A model generated the notes under the pieces. It saw only the letters and a list, made by a program, of their open reading frames with translations. It was not told where the DNA came from and did no database searches. From Candidatus Abyssobacteria bacterium SURF_5 (GTDB lineage: Bacteria; Abyssobacteria; SURF-5): a DNA stretch of 37,058 bases. The position numbers and the translations under genes are program-made. The DNA lies in assembly GCA_003598085.1 (NCBI GenBank), contig QZKU01000057.1, forward strand, positions 1 through 37,058, read 5' to 3'. This document shows positions 25,380-34,204 of this stretch, piece after piece; position 1 is the stretch's first letter; each line of letters opens with the position of its first letter.

Positions 25380-26678
25380 CTACTGCCCGATGCCATAGTA
25401 AACGAATCCCTTTTCCCGCATCGTCTGGGGCTGGTAGATGTTGCGACCGTCAAAAATGACGTTGCCCGCCATGAGGCGTTTCATCCGCTCGAAATCGGGA
25501 TTGCGGAATTCGGTCCATTCGGTCACCAGCACGAGTGCATGCGCCCCCGCGAGCGCGTCATACGGACGCTCGCAGTACTTAACTTTGTTCCCGAACAGTT
25601 TTTTGGCCTCTTTCATCGCGACCGGGTCATGCACCTGAATGACGGCGCCGTCTGTGAGGAGCTCGGTGACAATGCTGATTGACGGCGCCTCGCGCATGTC
25701 GTCGGTCCTCGGCTTGAAGGAAAGCCCCCAGAGGGCAATGATTTTTTCTTTGAGATCGTCGTCGAAGTGGCGGCGGATTTTCGGAACCAGGATGCATTTT
25801 TGTTTCGTATTCACCTCGTCGACGGCCTCGAGCACTTTCATCTGATACCCGAATTCGCGCGCGGTCGAGGCCAGCGCCTTCACATCCTTCGGGAAACACG
25901 AGCCGCCGTAGCCGACGCCCGGAAAGAGGAACGTAAATCCGATCCGCTCGTCGAACCCGATCCCTTCACGGACGCTGTTGACGTTGGCGCCGATCAACTC
26001 GCAGAAATTCGCGATCTCGTTTATGAACGAGATCCGGGTAGCCAGCATCGCATTGGCTGCGTATTTCGTGAGCTCGGCGCTGCGGTTATCCATGACGATG
26101 ATCGGCCTGCCCGTGCGCACAAACGGCCGATACAGCTCGCGCATGATCTGGGCGACTTCCGGGCGGTCCGTGCCGATCACCACGCGGTCGGGCCGCATGA
26201 AATCGTCTATTGCCGCGCCTTCCTTCAGAAATTCCGGATTCGATACCACGTCGAAATCCGCAGAGGTTTTTGAGGAAAGCAAGTGCCGCACTCGATCGGC
26301 GGTTCCCACGGGCACCGTGCTCTTGATAACGATGATCTTGTGTCCGTCCATTGCGTCCGCAACGGCCTCGGCTACGCTGAAAACATGCGAGAGATCGCAC
26401 GCGCCGTCATGACATTGCGGCGTACCGACGGCGATGAAAATGATGTCGGATTTACGGACAGCCTCGGCAGTGTCCGCTGTGAACTTTAACCGGTTCTCAT
26501 GCAGATTTCTCTTTATGAGCTCCTCGAGGCCCGGCTCATAAATGGGGGTTCGCCCGCGTTTGAGCGTCTCGACTTTTTTCACGTCGATATCCACGAGGGT
26601 CACGTCATTGCCCATTTCGGCAAGACAGGTTCCAGTCACCAGTCCAACGTATCCGGCGCCGACCACACCGATATTCAT
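25380..26678 (-). CDS. ugd: UDP-glucose 6-dehydrogenase
   Basis: 432 residues. The N-terminal Rossmann motif G-A-G-Y-V-G-L, the Y-E-P-G-L segment near 47, the middle-domain S-N-P-E-F-L-K-E-G near 147 and the catalytic Cys261 in G-Y-G-G-S-C-F-P-K-D are all typical of TuaD/Ugd. It oxidises UDP-glucose twice to UDP-glucuronate. AAAGGAG precedes the ATG. It lies 10 bases after a second, distinct nucleotide-sugar dehydrogenase, so the two supply different uronic acids. Confidence 0.93.
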   Translation of the reverse strand: MNIGVVGAGYVGLVTGTCLAEMGNDVTLVDIDVKKVETLKRGRTPIYEPGLEELIKRNLHENRLKFTADTAEAVRKSDIIFIAVGTPQCHDGACDLSHVFSVAEAVADAMDGHKIIVIKSTVPVGTADRVRHLLSSKTSADFDVVSNPEFLKEGAAIDDFMRPDRVVIGTDRPEVAQIMRELYRPFVRTGRPIIVMDNRSAELTKYAANAMLATRISFINEIANFCELIGANVNSVREGIGFDERIGFTFLFPGVGYGGSCFPKDVKALASTAREFGYQMKVLEAVDEVNTKQKCILVPKIRRHFDDDLKEKIIALWGLSFKPRTDDMREAPSISIVTELLTDGAVIQVHDPVAMKEAKKLFGNKVKYCERPYDALAGAHALVLVTEWTEFRNPDFERMKRLMAGNVIFDGRNIYQPQTMREKGFVYYGIGQ

Positions 26679-26688
26679 CGCTTCTCCT

Positions 26689-28062
26689 TTACGCCTTTAT
26701 GATCTTGCTCTTGCTATTTGTCACTGCTTTGGTCGCGTTGCGGGTATCTATGACCATGGGTGCGTGCTTGACGATATAATTGTAATCATAGCTCGAGTGG
26801 TTTGTGATAATCGCCACGCAATCCATCGACTTCATGAGCCGCGGTGTCAGCTTCACCGAGACCATGTCCAGATCGTACTTCCTCAGCCGGGGAAAGCGAG
26901 GGATGTGCGGATCGTTGTAGCGGACGTCCGCCCCCTGCTTCAGCAGTAGTTCTATTATCTTGATCGCCGGCGATTCGCGCATATCGTCGACATCGGGCTT
27001 GTAGGCCACTCCCAGCACCAGAATGCGCGCCCCCCGAATGCTTTTCCCCTTCAGATTGAGCGCCTCTCCGATTCGCTGAACCACGTGATACGGCACAAAC
27101 GTGTTCACTTCGCCGGCAAGTTCGATGAATCTCGTGTTGAAATCGTACTCGCGCGCCTTCCAGGAAAGGTAGAATGGGTCAATCGGAATACAATGCCCTC
27201 CCAGTCCGGGCCCCGGATAAAACGGCATGAATCCAAACGGTTTTGAGGAGGCCGCTTCAATCACTTCCCAGATATCGATCCCCATTCGCTCGGCGAGCAT
27301 TTTCATCTCGTTCACCAGGGCGATGTTCACACAGCGAAAGATGTTCTCGAGCAGCTTCGTCATTTCCGCCGCGCCGGTCGAGGAGACCGGCACTACCCTC
27401 TCGAATATCTTCGCATACAGTTTTCCGGCCAATTCGCTGCACTTGGGGCTGATCCCGCCGACCACCTTCGGGATTTTCTCTATGGGAAACATGCGGTTGC
27501 CCGGGTCCTCGCGCTCGGGCGAATACGCAAGAAAAAAGTCGCGCCCGGCAGCGAGTTTGCTCCTGCTCAAGATCGGCAGCATCAACTCTTCAGTGGTTCC
27601 CGGGTACGTGGTGCTCTCAAGCACCACCAGTTGGCCCGGCCGCAGCCGCTCAGAGATGGCTTCGGAAGTAGCCGCCACATATTTCAGGTCGGGCTCTTTC
27701 TGCTGATTGAGCGGGGTGGGCACGCAGATGCTGATGCAATCAGGCTCGGCCAGCCGCGAAAAATCTGATGTGGCTGAAAAAAGGCCGGCGCGCGAAAATG
27801 ATTTTACGTTAGCCGAAGGAATGTGGCCGATGTAGCTTTTGCCCGCGTTGAGGGCATCCACCTTCGTCTGGTCTATGTCGAATCCCATCACACGGAAGCC
27901 GCTCCTGCAGAATTCGAGCGCGAGTGGTAGTCCGACGTATCCCATTCCGATCACGCCGATGAGAGCCTGCTTGCTTTCTATCTGCGCCCCAAGTTTGCGC
28001 GAGGCCGCCGTTGAAGCCTTTTTTTTGCGGTTATTCCTGCTGCTGGAATTGCCTGATTGCAT
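26689..28062 (-). CDS. wbpA: UDP-N-acetylglucosamine 6-dehydrogenase (WbpA-type)
   Basis: 457 residues. The Rossmann motif G-M-G-Y-V-G-L-P, the F-D-I-D segment, S-P-E-R-E-D-P-G-N near 181, and the catalytic Cys291 in G-L-G-G-H-C-I-P-I-D-P-F-Y-L are those of the WbpA/WecC/VipA branch, distinct from Ugd. An N-terminal basic, Ser-rich extension of about 30 residues precedes the fold; it overlaps the upstream gene by 32 bases, so a later start is possible. The genes for an oxidoreductase, aminotransferase and acetyltransferase of the same route lie just upstream, which supports UDP-GlcNAc as substrate. Confidence 0.87.
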   Translation of the reverse strand: MQSGNSSSRNNRKKKASTAASRKLGAQIESKQALIGVIGMGYVGLPLALEFCRSGFRVMGFDIDQTKVDALNAGKSYIGHIPSANVKSFSRAGLFSATSDFSRLAEPDCISICVPTPLNQQKEPDLKYVAATSEAISERLRPGQLVVLESTTYPGTTEELMLPILSRSKLAAGRDFFLAYSPEREDPGNRMFPIEKIPKVVGGISPKCSELAGKLYAKIFERVVPVSSTGAAEMTKLLENIFRCVNIALVNEMKMLAERMGIDIWEVIEAASSKPFGFMPFYPGPGLGGHCIPIDPFYLSWKAREYDFNTRFIELAGEVNTFVPYHVVQRIGEALNLKGKSIRGARILVLGVAYKPDVDDMRESPAIKIIELLLKQGADVRYNDPHIPRFPRLRKYDLDMVSVKLTPRLMKSMDCVAIITNHSSYDYNYIVKHAPMVIDTRNATKAVTNSKSKIIKA

Positions 28063-29194
28063 CCACTACCACCGTCCTCTGCTCGTCCGTCAAATAGGGG
28101 AATATGGGTATTGCGAGCGACTCGTTTGCTGCTTTTTCCGCCTCGGGAAAGTCGCCTTTCCGATAGCCCAGGTCTTTGAAACATTGCTGCAGGTGGAGCG
28201 GCAGCGGATAATAGATCTCCGTCGAAATTCCCTTCTCGGCCAGATATTTTCGGAGACTGTCGCGCGAGCGAGTCCTGATAACAAACTGGTTAAAGACGTG
28301 GTGCTGGCCGGGCAAAGCTTCGGGAAGCTTGATGCCGTTCGCCTGCCCGAGCGATTGGAAATATGCCTGCGCCTGTGCGCGGCGCATATCGGCCCACTCA
28401 TCCAGATGGCGAAGCCCAACGAGCAACACCGCCGCCTGGATCGTATCGAGCCGGCTGTTGACGCCCACCATCGCGTGATAGTACTTGGGTTTGCTGCCGT
28501 GCGCGCGGATGATCCGGCACAACTCGGCAAGGCGGTCGTCCGAAGCCGTTATCATGCCGCCGTCGCCGAAGCCGCCCAAATTCTTCGTCGGGTAGAAGCT
28601 CAGGCAGCCGATGTCGCCGATGGCGCCGGCGCTGCGGCCATTACAGCGGGCGCCCAGCGCCTGGGCGGCATCCTCGACGACAGCCAATGAATGCTCGCGA
28701 GCCAGCGGCATCAGCGCCTCCATGTCGGCGCATTGGCCGAACAGATGCACCGGCAATATTACCCGCACGATTTTTCCAGTTTCCCTGTCGCGCGGCAGAC
28801 CGGTCGAGTCGTCCCTCGCGCAGCGATTTCGCAAATAATCCGCCGCACGCTCAATATTTATGTTAAACGTATCCGGCCTGATATCCATGAAGACGGTCCG
28901 CGCGCCGAGCCGGCTGATTGCGCCGACCGTGGCGAAGAACGTGTAGGGAGTCGTTATGACAGCGTCATTCGGGCCGATCCCGAGGGCCATGAGCGCGACC
29001 AGCAGGGCATCGCTGCCGGAGGCGACCCCGATGGCATGTTTGGCGCCGGTATACCGGCAAATCGCCTGTTCGAGTTCGGTCACCTGCGGCCCGAGCACAA
29101 AATGCCCGCTCTCGATGACCGCGTCAATCGCTTCCATTATCTCATCATGATGGGCCTGTATCTGCGGCCGCAAATCGAGGACTGGAACTTTCAT
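28031..29194 (-). CDS. wbpE: DegT-family aminotransferase, WbpE-like
   Basis: 387 residues, PLP-dependent fold type I. Asp175 in V-V-E-D-A-A-Q-A-L contacts the PLP ring nitrogen, and Lys204 in S-F-Y-P-T-K-N-L-G is the Schiff-base lysine. The ribosome site GGAGAAAG precedes the ATG, which abuts the stop of the oxidoreductase gene. In the Wbp pathway, WbpE transfers an amino group to C3 of UDP-GlcNAc-3-oxo-uronate. Neighbours WbpB-like and WbpA-like make this the best fit, though DegT enzymes vary in substrate. A short insert near 122-140 (N-R-C-A-R-D-D-S...R-E-T-G-K) is seen in several members. Confidence 0.85.
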   Translation of the reverse strand: MKVPVLDLRPQIQAHHDEIMEAIDAVIESGHFVLGPQVTELEQAICRYTGAKHAIGVASGSDALLVALMALGIGPNDAVITTPYTFFATVGAISRLGARTVFMDIRPDTFNINIERAADYLRNRCARDDSTGLPRDRETGKIVRVILPVHLFGQCADMEALMPLAREHSLAVVEDAAQALGARCNGRSAGAIGDIGCLSFYPTKNLGGFGDGGMITASDDRLAELCRIIRAHGSKPKYYHAMVGVNSRLDTIQAAVLLVGLRHLDEWADMRRAQAQAYFQSLGQANGIKLPEALPGQHHVFNQFVIRTRSRDSLRKYLAEKGISTEIYYPLPLHLQQCFKDLGYRKGDFPEAEKAANESLAIPIFPYLTDEQRTVVVDAIRQFQQQE

Positions 29195-30223
29195 TTATCT
29201 TTCTCCGACCGGGGGAGACATTTCGAGGGAAATCGGCTTGCCGTCGTTCTCCATGGAATGCTGGGCCGCCTCGAGCACGCGCACCACCCGCACGCCGTCT
29301 TCGCCGTCCGTCAATGGGCGGCGGTCCTTCAGCACGCAGTCGACAAAATGCTGGCATTCGACGCGCAGCGGCTCGGTCATCGTTATGTAAGGGATGCTGA
29401 TGTCCCCGAAGCGCAGCGTGATCGAGTCGCCGTAGCTCTCGTAGCTGACGCCGCTGACGCCCTTATCAAAAATTTTCAGCTTCTCCGTGCTCTCCACATC
29501 GTCGAAAACGACCATCTTTTTGCTGCCGACTATGGTTATCTTGCGCACCTTATGCGGGTCGAGCCAGCTCACCTGGAGCTGCGCCATCTTGTGATCGGCA
29601 AATTTCATGTTAACGAAGACGACATCCTCGATTCCCTGCTGGAGGTATGATTCTCCGCGGGCGCTCACCGAAACCGGTTCCTGCCCGAGCAAGTGAAGAA
29701 TGACGGAGATGTCGTGAGGCGCGAAGCTCCACAACGCGTTTTCATCATGCCTGATCTTGCCGAGATTCACGCGCTGGGAGTAGATATAGAAAACCTGGCC
29801 AAGATCGCCGCTCTCGACCAGTTCCTTGAGAATTTTGACAGCGGGATGATATAAAAGCAAGTGCCCGACCATCAGCTTCAGCCCCATCCGCTCTGCAAGC
29901 GCCTTCATTTCCTCCGCCTGCGCCGAACCCAGTGCAAGCGGTTTCTCAACGTAGACATGCTTGCCCGCCTTCAATGCCGCCATCGTCAGGGGATAATGCG
30001 TGACAGCGGAAGAGCAGATGACGACAGCCCCGACGGAGGCATCCTCGAGGATGTCTTCAAAACGGGCGGTAACTTTGACACCGGGGTAGCTTCCCGTCAC
30101 CGTCTCCCGCCGCTTCAAATCAAGATCGCAACAACATGCCAGCCGGGCATCGCGAAGTTGATGAAAAATGCGAATGAGGTTCTTGCCCCAGTCGCCTGCG
30201 CCCACCAGCCCGATCTTCAGCAT
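29195..30223 (-). CDS. wbpB: Gfo/Idh/MocA oxidoreductase, WbpB-like
   Basis: 342 residues from the ATG at 30221-30223, which overlaps the rmlB stop in an ATGA; the longer frame upstream lies inside rmlB. N-terminal Rossmann motif G-A-G-D-W-G, the family E-K-P-L-A at 93-97, G-H-L-L-L-Y-H-P-A near 130, and S-F-A-P-H-D-I near 167. The last two are typical of WbpB/WlbA enzymes, which oxidise C3 of UDP-GlcNAc-uronate with NAD. It works between the WbpA-like dehydrogenase and WbpE-like aminotransferase encoded beside it. Confidence 0.85.
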   Translation of the reverse strand: MLKIGLVGAGDWGKNLIRIFHQLRDARLACCCDLDLKRRETVTGSYPGVKVTARFEDILEDASVGAVVICSSAVTHYPLTMAALKAGKHVYVEKPLALGSAQAEEMKALAERMGLKLMVGHLLLYHPAVKILKELVESGDLGQVFYIYSQRVNLGKIRHDENALWSFAPHDISVILHLLGQEPVSVSARGESYLQQGIEDVVFVNMKFADHKMAQLQVSWLDPHKVRKITIVGSKKMVVFDDVESTEKLKIFDKGVSGVSYESYGDSITLRFGDISIPYITMTEPLRVECQHFVDCVLKDRRPLTDGEDGVRVVRVLEAAQHSMENDGKPISLEMSPPVGER

Positions 30224-31245
30224 CAGGTCAATCCTCTCATCGAGCCCAGACCGCCGGAATACTGTTTCCTGTAGTACTCGAGGTATTCGCCCGATTTCAG
30301 TTTGCGCCACCACCACTCGTTCTCGGCGTACCATGCGACCGTCTCGCGCATGCCCTCTTCGAACGGCTGCTGAGGCCGCCAGCCGAGCTCCAATATCTTT
30401 TCGCAGGTAATCGAATAGCGCCGGTCGTGGGCGAGCCGGTCGGCCACGGGTTTGATAAGCGATTTCGGCTTTTTGAGCAGTGCGAGGATCATGTGCGTGA
30501 TCTCGAGGTTGGTGCGTTCGTTGCCGCCGCCCACATTATAAATCTCGCCGGGAACCCCCTCATGGAGCACCAGATCGATCGCGCGACAGTGATCAAACAC
30601 ATACAACCAGTCGCGCACGTTCATTCCGTCTCCATACAGCGGCAGCGGGAGGTCATCGAGCGCGTTGGTCACGAAAAGCGGAATCACTTTCTCGGGATAT
30701 TGATACGGCCCGTATGTGTTCGAGCCGCGCGTGATGCAAATGGGAAGACCAAACGTTTTGTGGTATGCCAGCGCGAGAAGCTCGCCGCCCGCTTTGCTGG
30801 CCGAATACGGACTGCTCGGGTTGAGCCGGTCAATCTCGTGAAACGAGCCGTCGTCGATGCTGCCGTAGACCTCGTCGGTCGACACCAGCACGATCTTCTG
30901 CATCGGGTTGCGGCGCGCTTGTTCGAGCAGCACGTATATGCCGAGGATATCGGTCCGGATGAACCCGCTGGGGTCGTGAATGCTGCGGTCAACATGCGTT
31001 TCGGCGGCGAAATTGACGATTGCATCGACCTCGGGCGCGAGCGCGGCCACGGCGGCTGCATCGGAGATGTCCGCCTTCACAAACTTATAGCGAGGATGCT
31101 TCGCGATATCTCTCAGATTGTCCAGATTGCCGGCGTACGTGAGGGCGTCAAGGTTGATGATCTCGTAATCGCCGTGTTTGTCGAGCATATAGCGGACGAA
31201 ATTCGACCCGATAAAGCCGGCGCCGCCGGTAACAAGCAGTCTCAT
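30223..31245 (-). CDS. rmlB: dTDP-glucose 4,6-dehydratase
   Basis: 340 residues. NAD motif G-G-A-G-F-I-G at 7-13, D-A-L-T-Y-A-G-N-L-D-N-L near 33-44, the catalytic triad segment S-T-D-E-V-Y-G (Thr123, Asp124, Glu125) and Y-S-A-S-K at 147-151 are all diagnostic. It makes dTDP-4-keto-6-deoxyglucose, the entry to rhamnose and other deoxysugars. RmlA, RmlC and RmlD are not in the window. It sits between wbpB and wbpD homologues. GAGGGAG precedes the ATG. Confidence 0.93.
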   Translation of the reverse strand: MRLLVTGGAGFIGSNFVRYMLDKHGDYEIINLDALTYAGNLDNLRDIAKHPRYKFVKADISDAAAVAALAPEVDAIVNFAAETHVDRSIHDPSGFIRTDILGIYVLLEQARRNPMQKIVLVSTDEVYGSIDDGSFHEIDRLNPSSPYSASKAGGELLALAYHKTFGLPICITRGSNTYGPYQYPEKVIPLFVTNALDDLPLPLYGDGMNVRDWLYVFDHCRAIDLVLHEGVPGEIYNVGGGNERTNLEITHMILALLKKPKSLIKPVADRLAHDRRYSITCEKILELGWRPQQPFEEGMRETVAWYAENEWWWRKLKSGEYLEYYRKQYSGGLGSMRGLT

Positions 31246-31257
31246 GAAAAATCTCCC

Positions 31258-31902
31258 TCAAGATTCAGACATTGGGGGACAAAGAACGGTCATGCCCCCG
31301 GGTTCCCCTCCATTCGGAACAATTCCTGTTGCCGATTTTCGATATTTTCTGCCGCATTCGCCGCAGGTGAAGCGCCTCGCCGCCTTGTTCAATCCTGCGA
31401 GCTTGCCGCCGCACTCGCAGACCCAGCCGCGATGCCGTGCCGGATTCCCGTAGACGAGCGCGTAAGGCGGCACGTCGCTCGTGACGACCGAGCCGGCCCC
31501 AATGAACGAATATTCTCCGATATAAACGCCGCAGACGATGGTCGCGTTTGCGCCGATCGTGACCCCTTTGCGAACGATGGTGGCGTCAAACGTGCGATCG
31601 ACTCTCGGATATCGCGAGCGCGGCCTGATCACATTGGTGAACACGCACGAGGGCCCGCAAAAAACGTCGTCTTCGAGAATGATGCCCTCGTAGATCGAGA
31701 CGTTATTCTGAATCTTCACGTTGTTGCCGATCTCGGCCGTCGCGCCCACAAAGACATTTTGCCCGATGACGCAGCCTTTCCCGATCCTGGCGCCCGACAT
31801 CACATGCGAAAAATGCCAGATTTTTGTGCCTTCTCCGATGTCGGCCGGTGCGTCGACGACTGCCGTCTCGTGTACAAAATAGTTTTTCTTGTCGGATTTC
31901 AT
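31258..31902 (-). CDS. wbpD: Left-handed beta-helix N-acetyltransferase, WbpD-like, with C-terminal zinc ribbon
   Basis: 214 residues. Residues 10-155 are hexapeptide repeats ([LIV]-G-x-x-x-x) such as [14 protein letters not shown], ending [10 protein letters not shown], the standard coil of sugar acetyltransferases. After the coil comes C-x-C (162, 164) and C-x-x-C (180, 183), a probable zinc ribbon, then a Gly/Pro-rich tail. WbpD acetylates the 3-amino group of the UDP-diamino-uronate made by WbpE. The gene overlaps gmd by an ATGA and lies 12 bases before rmlB. No clear ribosome site is seen, so coupled translation is likely. Confidence 0.85.
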   Translation of the reverse strand: MKSDKKNYFVHETAVVDAPADIGEGTKIWHFSHVMSGARIGKGCVIGQNVFVGATAEIGNNVKIQNNVSIYEGIILEDDVFCGPSCVFTNVIRPRSRYPRVDRTFDATIVRKGVTIGANATIVCGVYIGEYSFIGAGSVVTSDVPPYALVYGNPARHRGWVCECGGKLAGLNKAARRFTCGECGRKYRKSATGIVPNGGEPGGMTVLCPPMSES

Positions 31903-32870
31903 GCCAGGCCGTTTTGCCGTTTCAAATATTTGATATCAGCGTCAACCATGAGCTTGACCAGCTCGTTAAACGTGGTTTTTGGCCGCCATCCAAGCTCCCT
32001 GTGAGCTTTTGCCGAATCTCCAAGGAGCAGGTCGACCTCGGCCGGGCGCACGAAACGCTGGTCTATTTTCACATGTTTTTGCCAGTCCATATCGAGATGG
32101 GCGAACGCCGTCTCGACCAGCTCGCGCACAGAATGGGTCTCGCCCGAGCTCACAACGTAGCTGTCGGAATGATCCTGCTGCAACATCAGCCACATCGCCT
32201 CGACGTAGTCTTTGGCGTATCCCCAATCGCGGCGCGCATCGAGGTTGCCGAGGAGCAATTCCGATGCCAGTTCGAGCTTGATCCTGGCCGCGCCGTGCGT
32301 CACCTTGCGCGTGACGAACTCGAGCCCGCGCCGCGGCGATTCGTGATTGAACAGAATGCCGGAACACGCGAAAAGATTATAGCTCTCGCGGTAGTTCACC
32401 GTGATCCAGTGGCCGTACACTTTGGCAACTCCGTAAGGGCTTCGAGGATAAAACGGTGTTGTTTCGGTTTGCGGAGTTTCGACGACCTTGCCAAACATCT
32501 CGCTGCTCGAGGCCTGGTAAAACTTGATTTTGCGGTCGACCACCTTGATCGCCTCGAGCATGCGCGTGACACCGAGCGCGGTCGTTTCGCCGGTCAAAAC
32601 CGGCTGGTCCCAGGAGGTTGGCACGAATGACATGGCCGCCAGATTATATACTTCGGCCGGACGGATCTCACCGATGATTTTGATCATCGACACCTGGTCC
32701 ATCAGGTCCGCTTGCACCAGGTTTATCTTGTCCCGGATGTGGTGGATGCGCTCGAAATTCTCCGTGCTCGAGCGCCGCACCATGCCATAGACTTCGTACC
32801 CCTTTTCCAACAGAAAATCGGCAAGGTAAGAGCCGTCCTGTCCCGTTATCCCCGTTATCAGCGCCCTCAT
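31899..32870 (-). CDS. gmd: GDP-mannose 4,6-dehydratase
   Basis: 323 residues. The NADP motif [11 protein letters not shown] at 6-16 is diagnostic of Gmd; S-S-S-E-M-F-G at 121-127 and Y-G-V-A-K at 146-150 supply the catalytic residues, and [13 protein letters not shown] near 210 is conserved. It makes GDP-4-keto-6-deoxymannose. The adjacent upstream aminotransferase, overlapping by four bases, suggests the product becomes GDP-perosamine rather than fucose or rhamnose; no fucose synthase is present. GGGAGG precedes the ATG. Confidence 0.93.
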   Translation of the reverse strand: MRALITGITGQDGSYLADFLLEKGYEVYGMVRRSSTENFERIHHIRDKINLVQADLMDQVSMIKIIGEIRPAEVYNLAAMSFVPTSWDQPVLTGETTALGVTRMLEAIKVVDRKIKFYQASSSEMFGKVVETPQTETTPFYPRSPYGVAKVYGHWITVNYRESYNLFACSGILFNHESPRRGLEFVTRKVTHGAARIKLELASELLLGNLDARRDWGYAKDYVEAMWLMLQQDHSDSYVVSSGETHSVRELVETAFAHLDMDWQKHVKIDQRFVRPAEVDLLLGDSAKAHRELGWRPKTTFNELVKLMVDADIKYLKRQNGLA

Positions 32871-34066
32871 CTTGCCCTCCCGTTTATCTCCGTCGCCTCT
32901 TTCAACACCTGCAACACCAAAGTCTGATCGTCGTCAGTCATACCCGGATACAGCGGCAAAAAGAAAGACCGCCCGGCCGCCCGCATGGTCTCAGGCAGAT
33001 CGGCATCCCGGACGCTTCCGGCATACGCCGGCTCATTATGGATCGGCTGAATCCCTGGCTTGCTTTCGATGCCCCGCTCATTCATATGCCGCAAAAGCAG
33101 GTCGCGACTGATTTTCTCATCCAACGCCTCGACCACAAAACTCTGAAAGTTAGGGACGGCCCCTTTCGGCCACTCAGGCAACCGCAGCGCCGGCAACCGG
33201 GAAATTTCTTCCTGGTAGCGCGCCGCCAGCCGAGTCCTGAGCCTGATGATTTCATCCAGTTTCTTGAATTGGACAATGCCGATAGCGGCCTGAACATCGG
33301 TCATGCGGTAGTTGTAACCGGCTGATTTACAGCGAATCGGAGTGGATGAGTCGTCCTGCGTCAACCCATGGTTTCTGAGGCTGCGGGCAAGCTGGGCCGC
33401 CTGGTCCGAGTTGGTTAACAGCATGCCGCCCTCGCCCGTGGTTATCACCTTTCGTGGGTGAAAGCTGAGGCAGGCGATTTCGCCAAAGCCGCCGGTCTGG
33501 CGTCCGCCGTACGTCGCTCCGATCGAGCACGCGGCATCCTCGAGAACGACAAGCTTATGCTTTTTCGCGACCTTCATGATCGGCGTCATATCGGCCGGTA
33601 TCCCGATTTGATGAACGACAACCAGCGCGCATGCGTTTTTACTTATTGCGGGTTCAATTTTGGAAGGATCAATATTATACTGATTTCTCTTGATGTCGAC
33701 GAAGATGGGAGTGAGGCCGTTGTGGACTGCGGTATTAGCGGTAGCCACAAAGGAATGCGATGGCATGATCGCGCCCCGGCCGGCGGGAAGACCGGCAGCG
33801 GCGTACGCGATTGTAAGAGCAGATGTGCCGGAGTTGACGGACACCGCGTGTTTTACGCCCGCATATTCTGCCACAAGTCGCTCGAACTCTTCCACTTTCG
33901 GCCCTTGCATCAGCCATCCCGAACGAAGCACTTCGGCGACTGCCTTCTCTTCTTCTGCTGTTATATAGGGCTTGCAGAGGGGAATACAGGAGGACGCAAT
34001 GATTGGTTTCGGCAACGTTTTTTTCACCAAATCTTCGTGAGAACCGAAAAAAGACAGAAAATCCAA
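32867..34066 (-). CDS. DegT-family aminotransferase, probable GDP-perosamine synthase
   Basis: Up to 399 residues. PLP fold type I with E-D-A-A-C-S-I-G near 176 and Lys206 in [15 protein letters not shown]. This F-H-P-R-K-x-I-T-T-G-E-G-G-M form is shared by perosamine and related 4-aminosugar synthases. The TTG start at 34066 has no ribosome site and lies only about 10 bases past the -10 of the promoter; a GTG at 34027 or a later codon is more likely, since homologues begin close to the I-P-L-C-K-P-Y segment. It is the first gene of the sugar block and overlaps gmd, its likely partner. Confidence 0.82.
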   Translation of the reverse strand: MDFLSFFGSHEDLVKKTLPKPIIASSCIPLCKPYITAEEEKAVAEVLRSGWLMQGPKVEEFERLVAEYAGVKHAVSVNSGTSALTIAYAAAGLPAGRGAIMPSHSFVATANTAVHNGLTPIFVDIKRNQYNIDPSKIEPAISKNACALVVVHQIGIPADMTPIMKVAKKHKLVVLEDAACSIGATYGGRQTGGFGEIACLSFHPRKVITTGEGGMLLTNSDQAAQLARSLRNHGLTQDDSSTPIRCKSAGYNYRMTDVQAAIGIVQFKKLDEIIRLRTRLAARYQEEISRLPALRLPEWPKGAVPNFQSFVVEALDEKISRDLLLRHMNERGIESKPGIQPIHNEPAYAGSVRDADLPETMRAAGRSFFLPLYPGMTDDDQTLVLQVLKEATEINGRAR

Positions 34067-34075
34067 CGTGTCAAA

Positions 34076-34105
34076 ATTTTAGCATTCAACCTTCCTAAAA
34101 GTCAA
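34076..34105 (-). promoter_or_regulatory. Promoter of the nucleotide-sugar block
   Basis: On the minus strand TTGACT and TAAAAT are separated by 18 bases. It heads a run of nine genes with short gaps or overlaps down to 24423. Its closeness to the annotated TTG start argues for a later translation start. Confidence 0.65.
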
Positions 34106-34204
34106 ATGAACTTGTTGAAAATTCTGACCTTATGACTGGGAAAAAGGCTGTTTTACTCCATCCATGGAAAGTCGCTGCAATCTCGTCTCATTCAACCCGT
34201 CAAT

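Noticed and set aside
30427-32004. Long open frame opposite rmlB, wbpD and gmd
   Set aside because: Antisense to three confidently identified genes; no ribosome site or recognisable domain.
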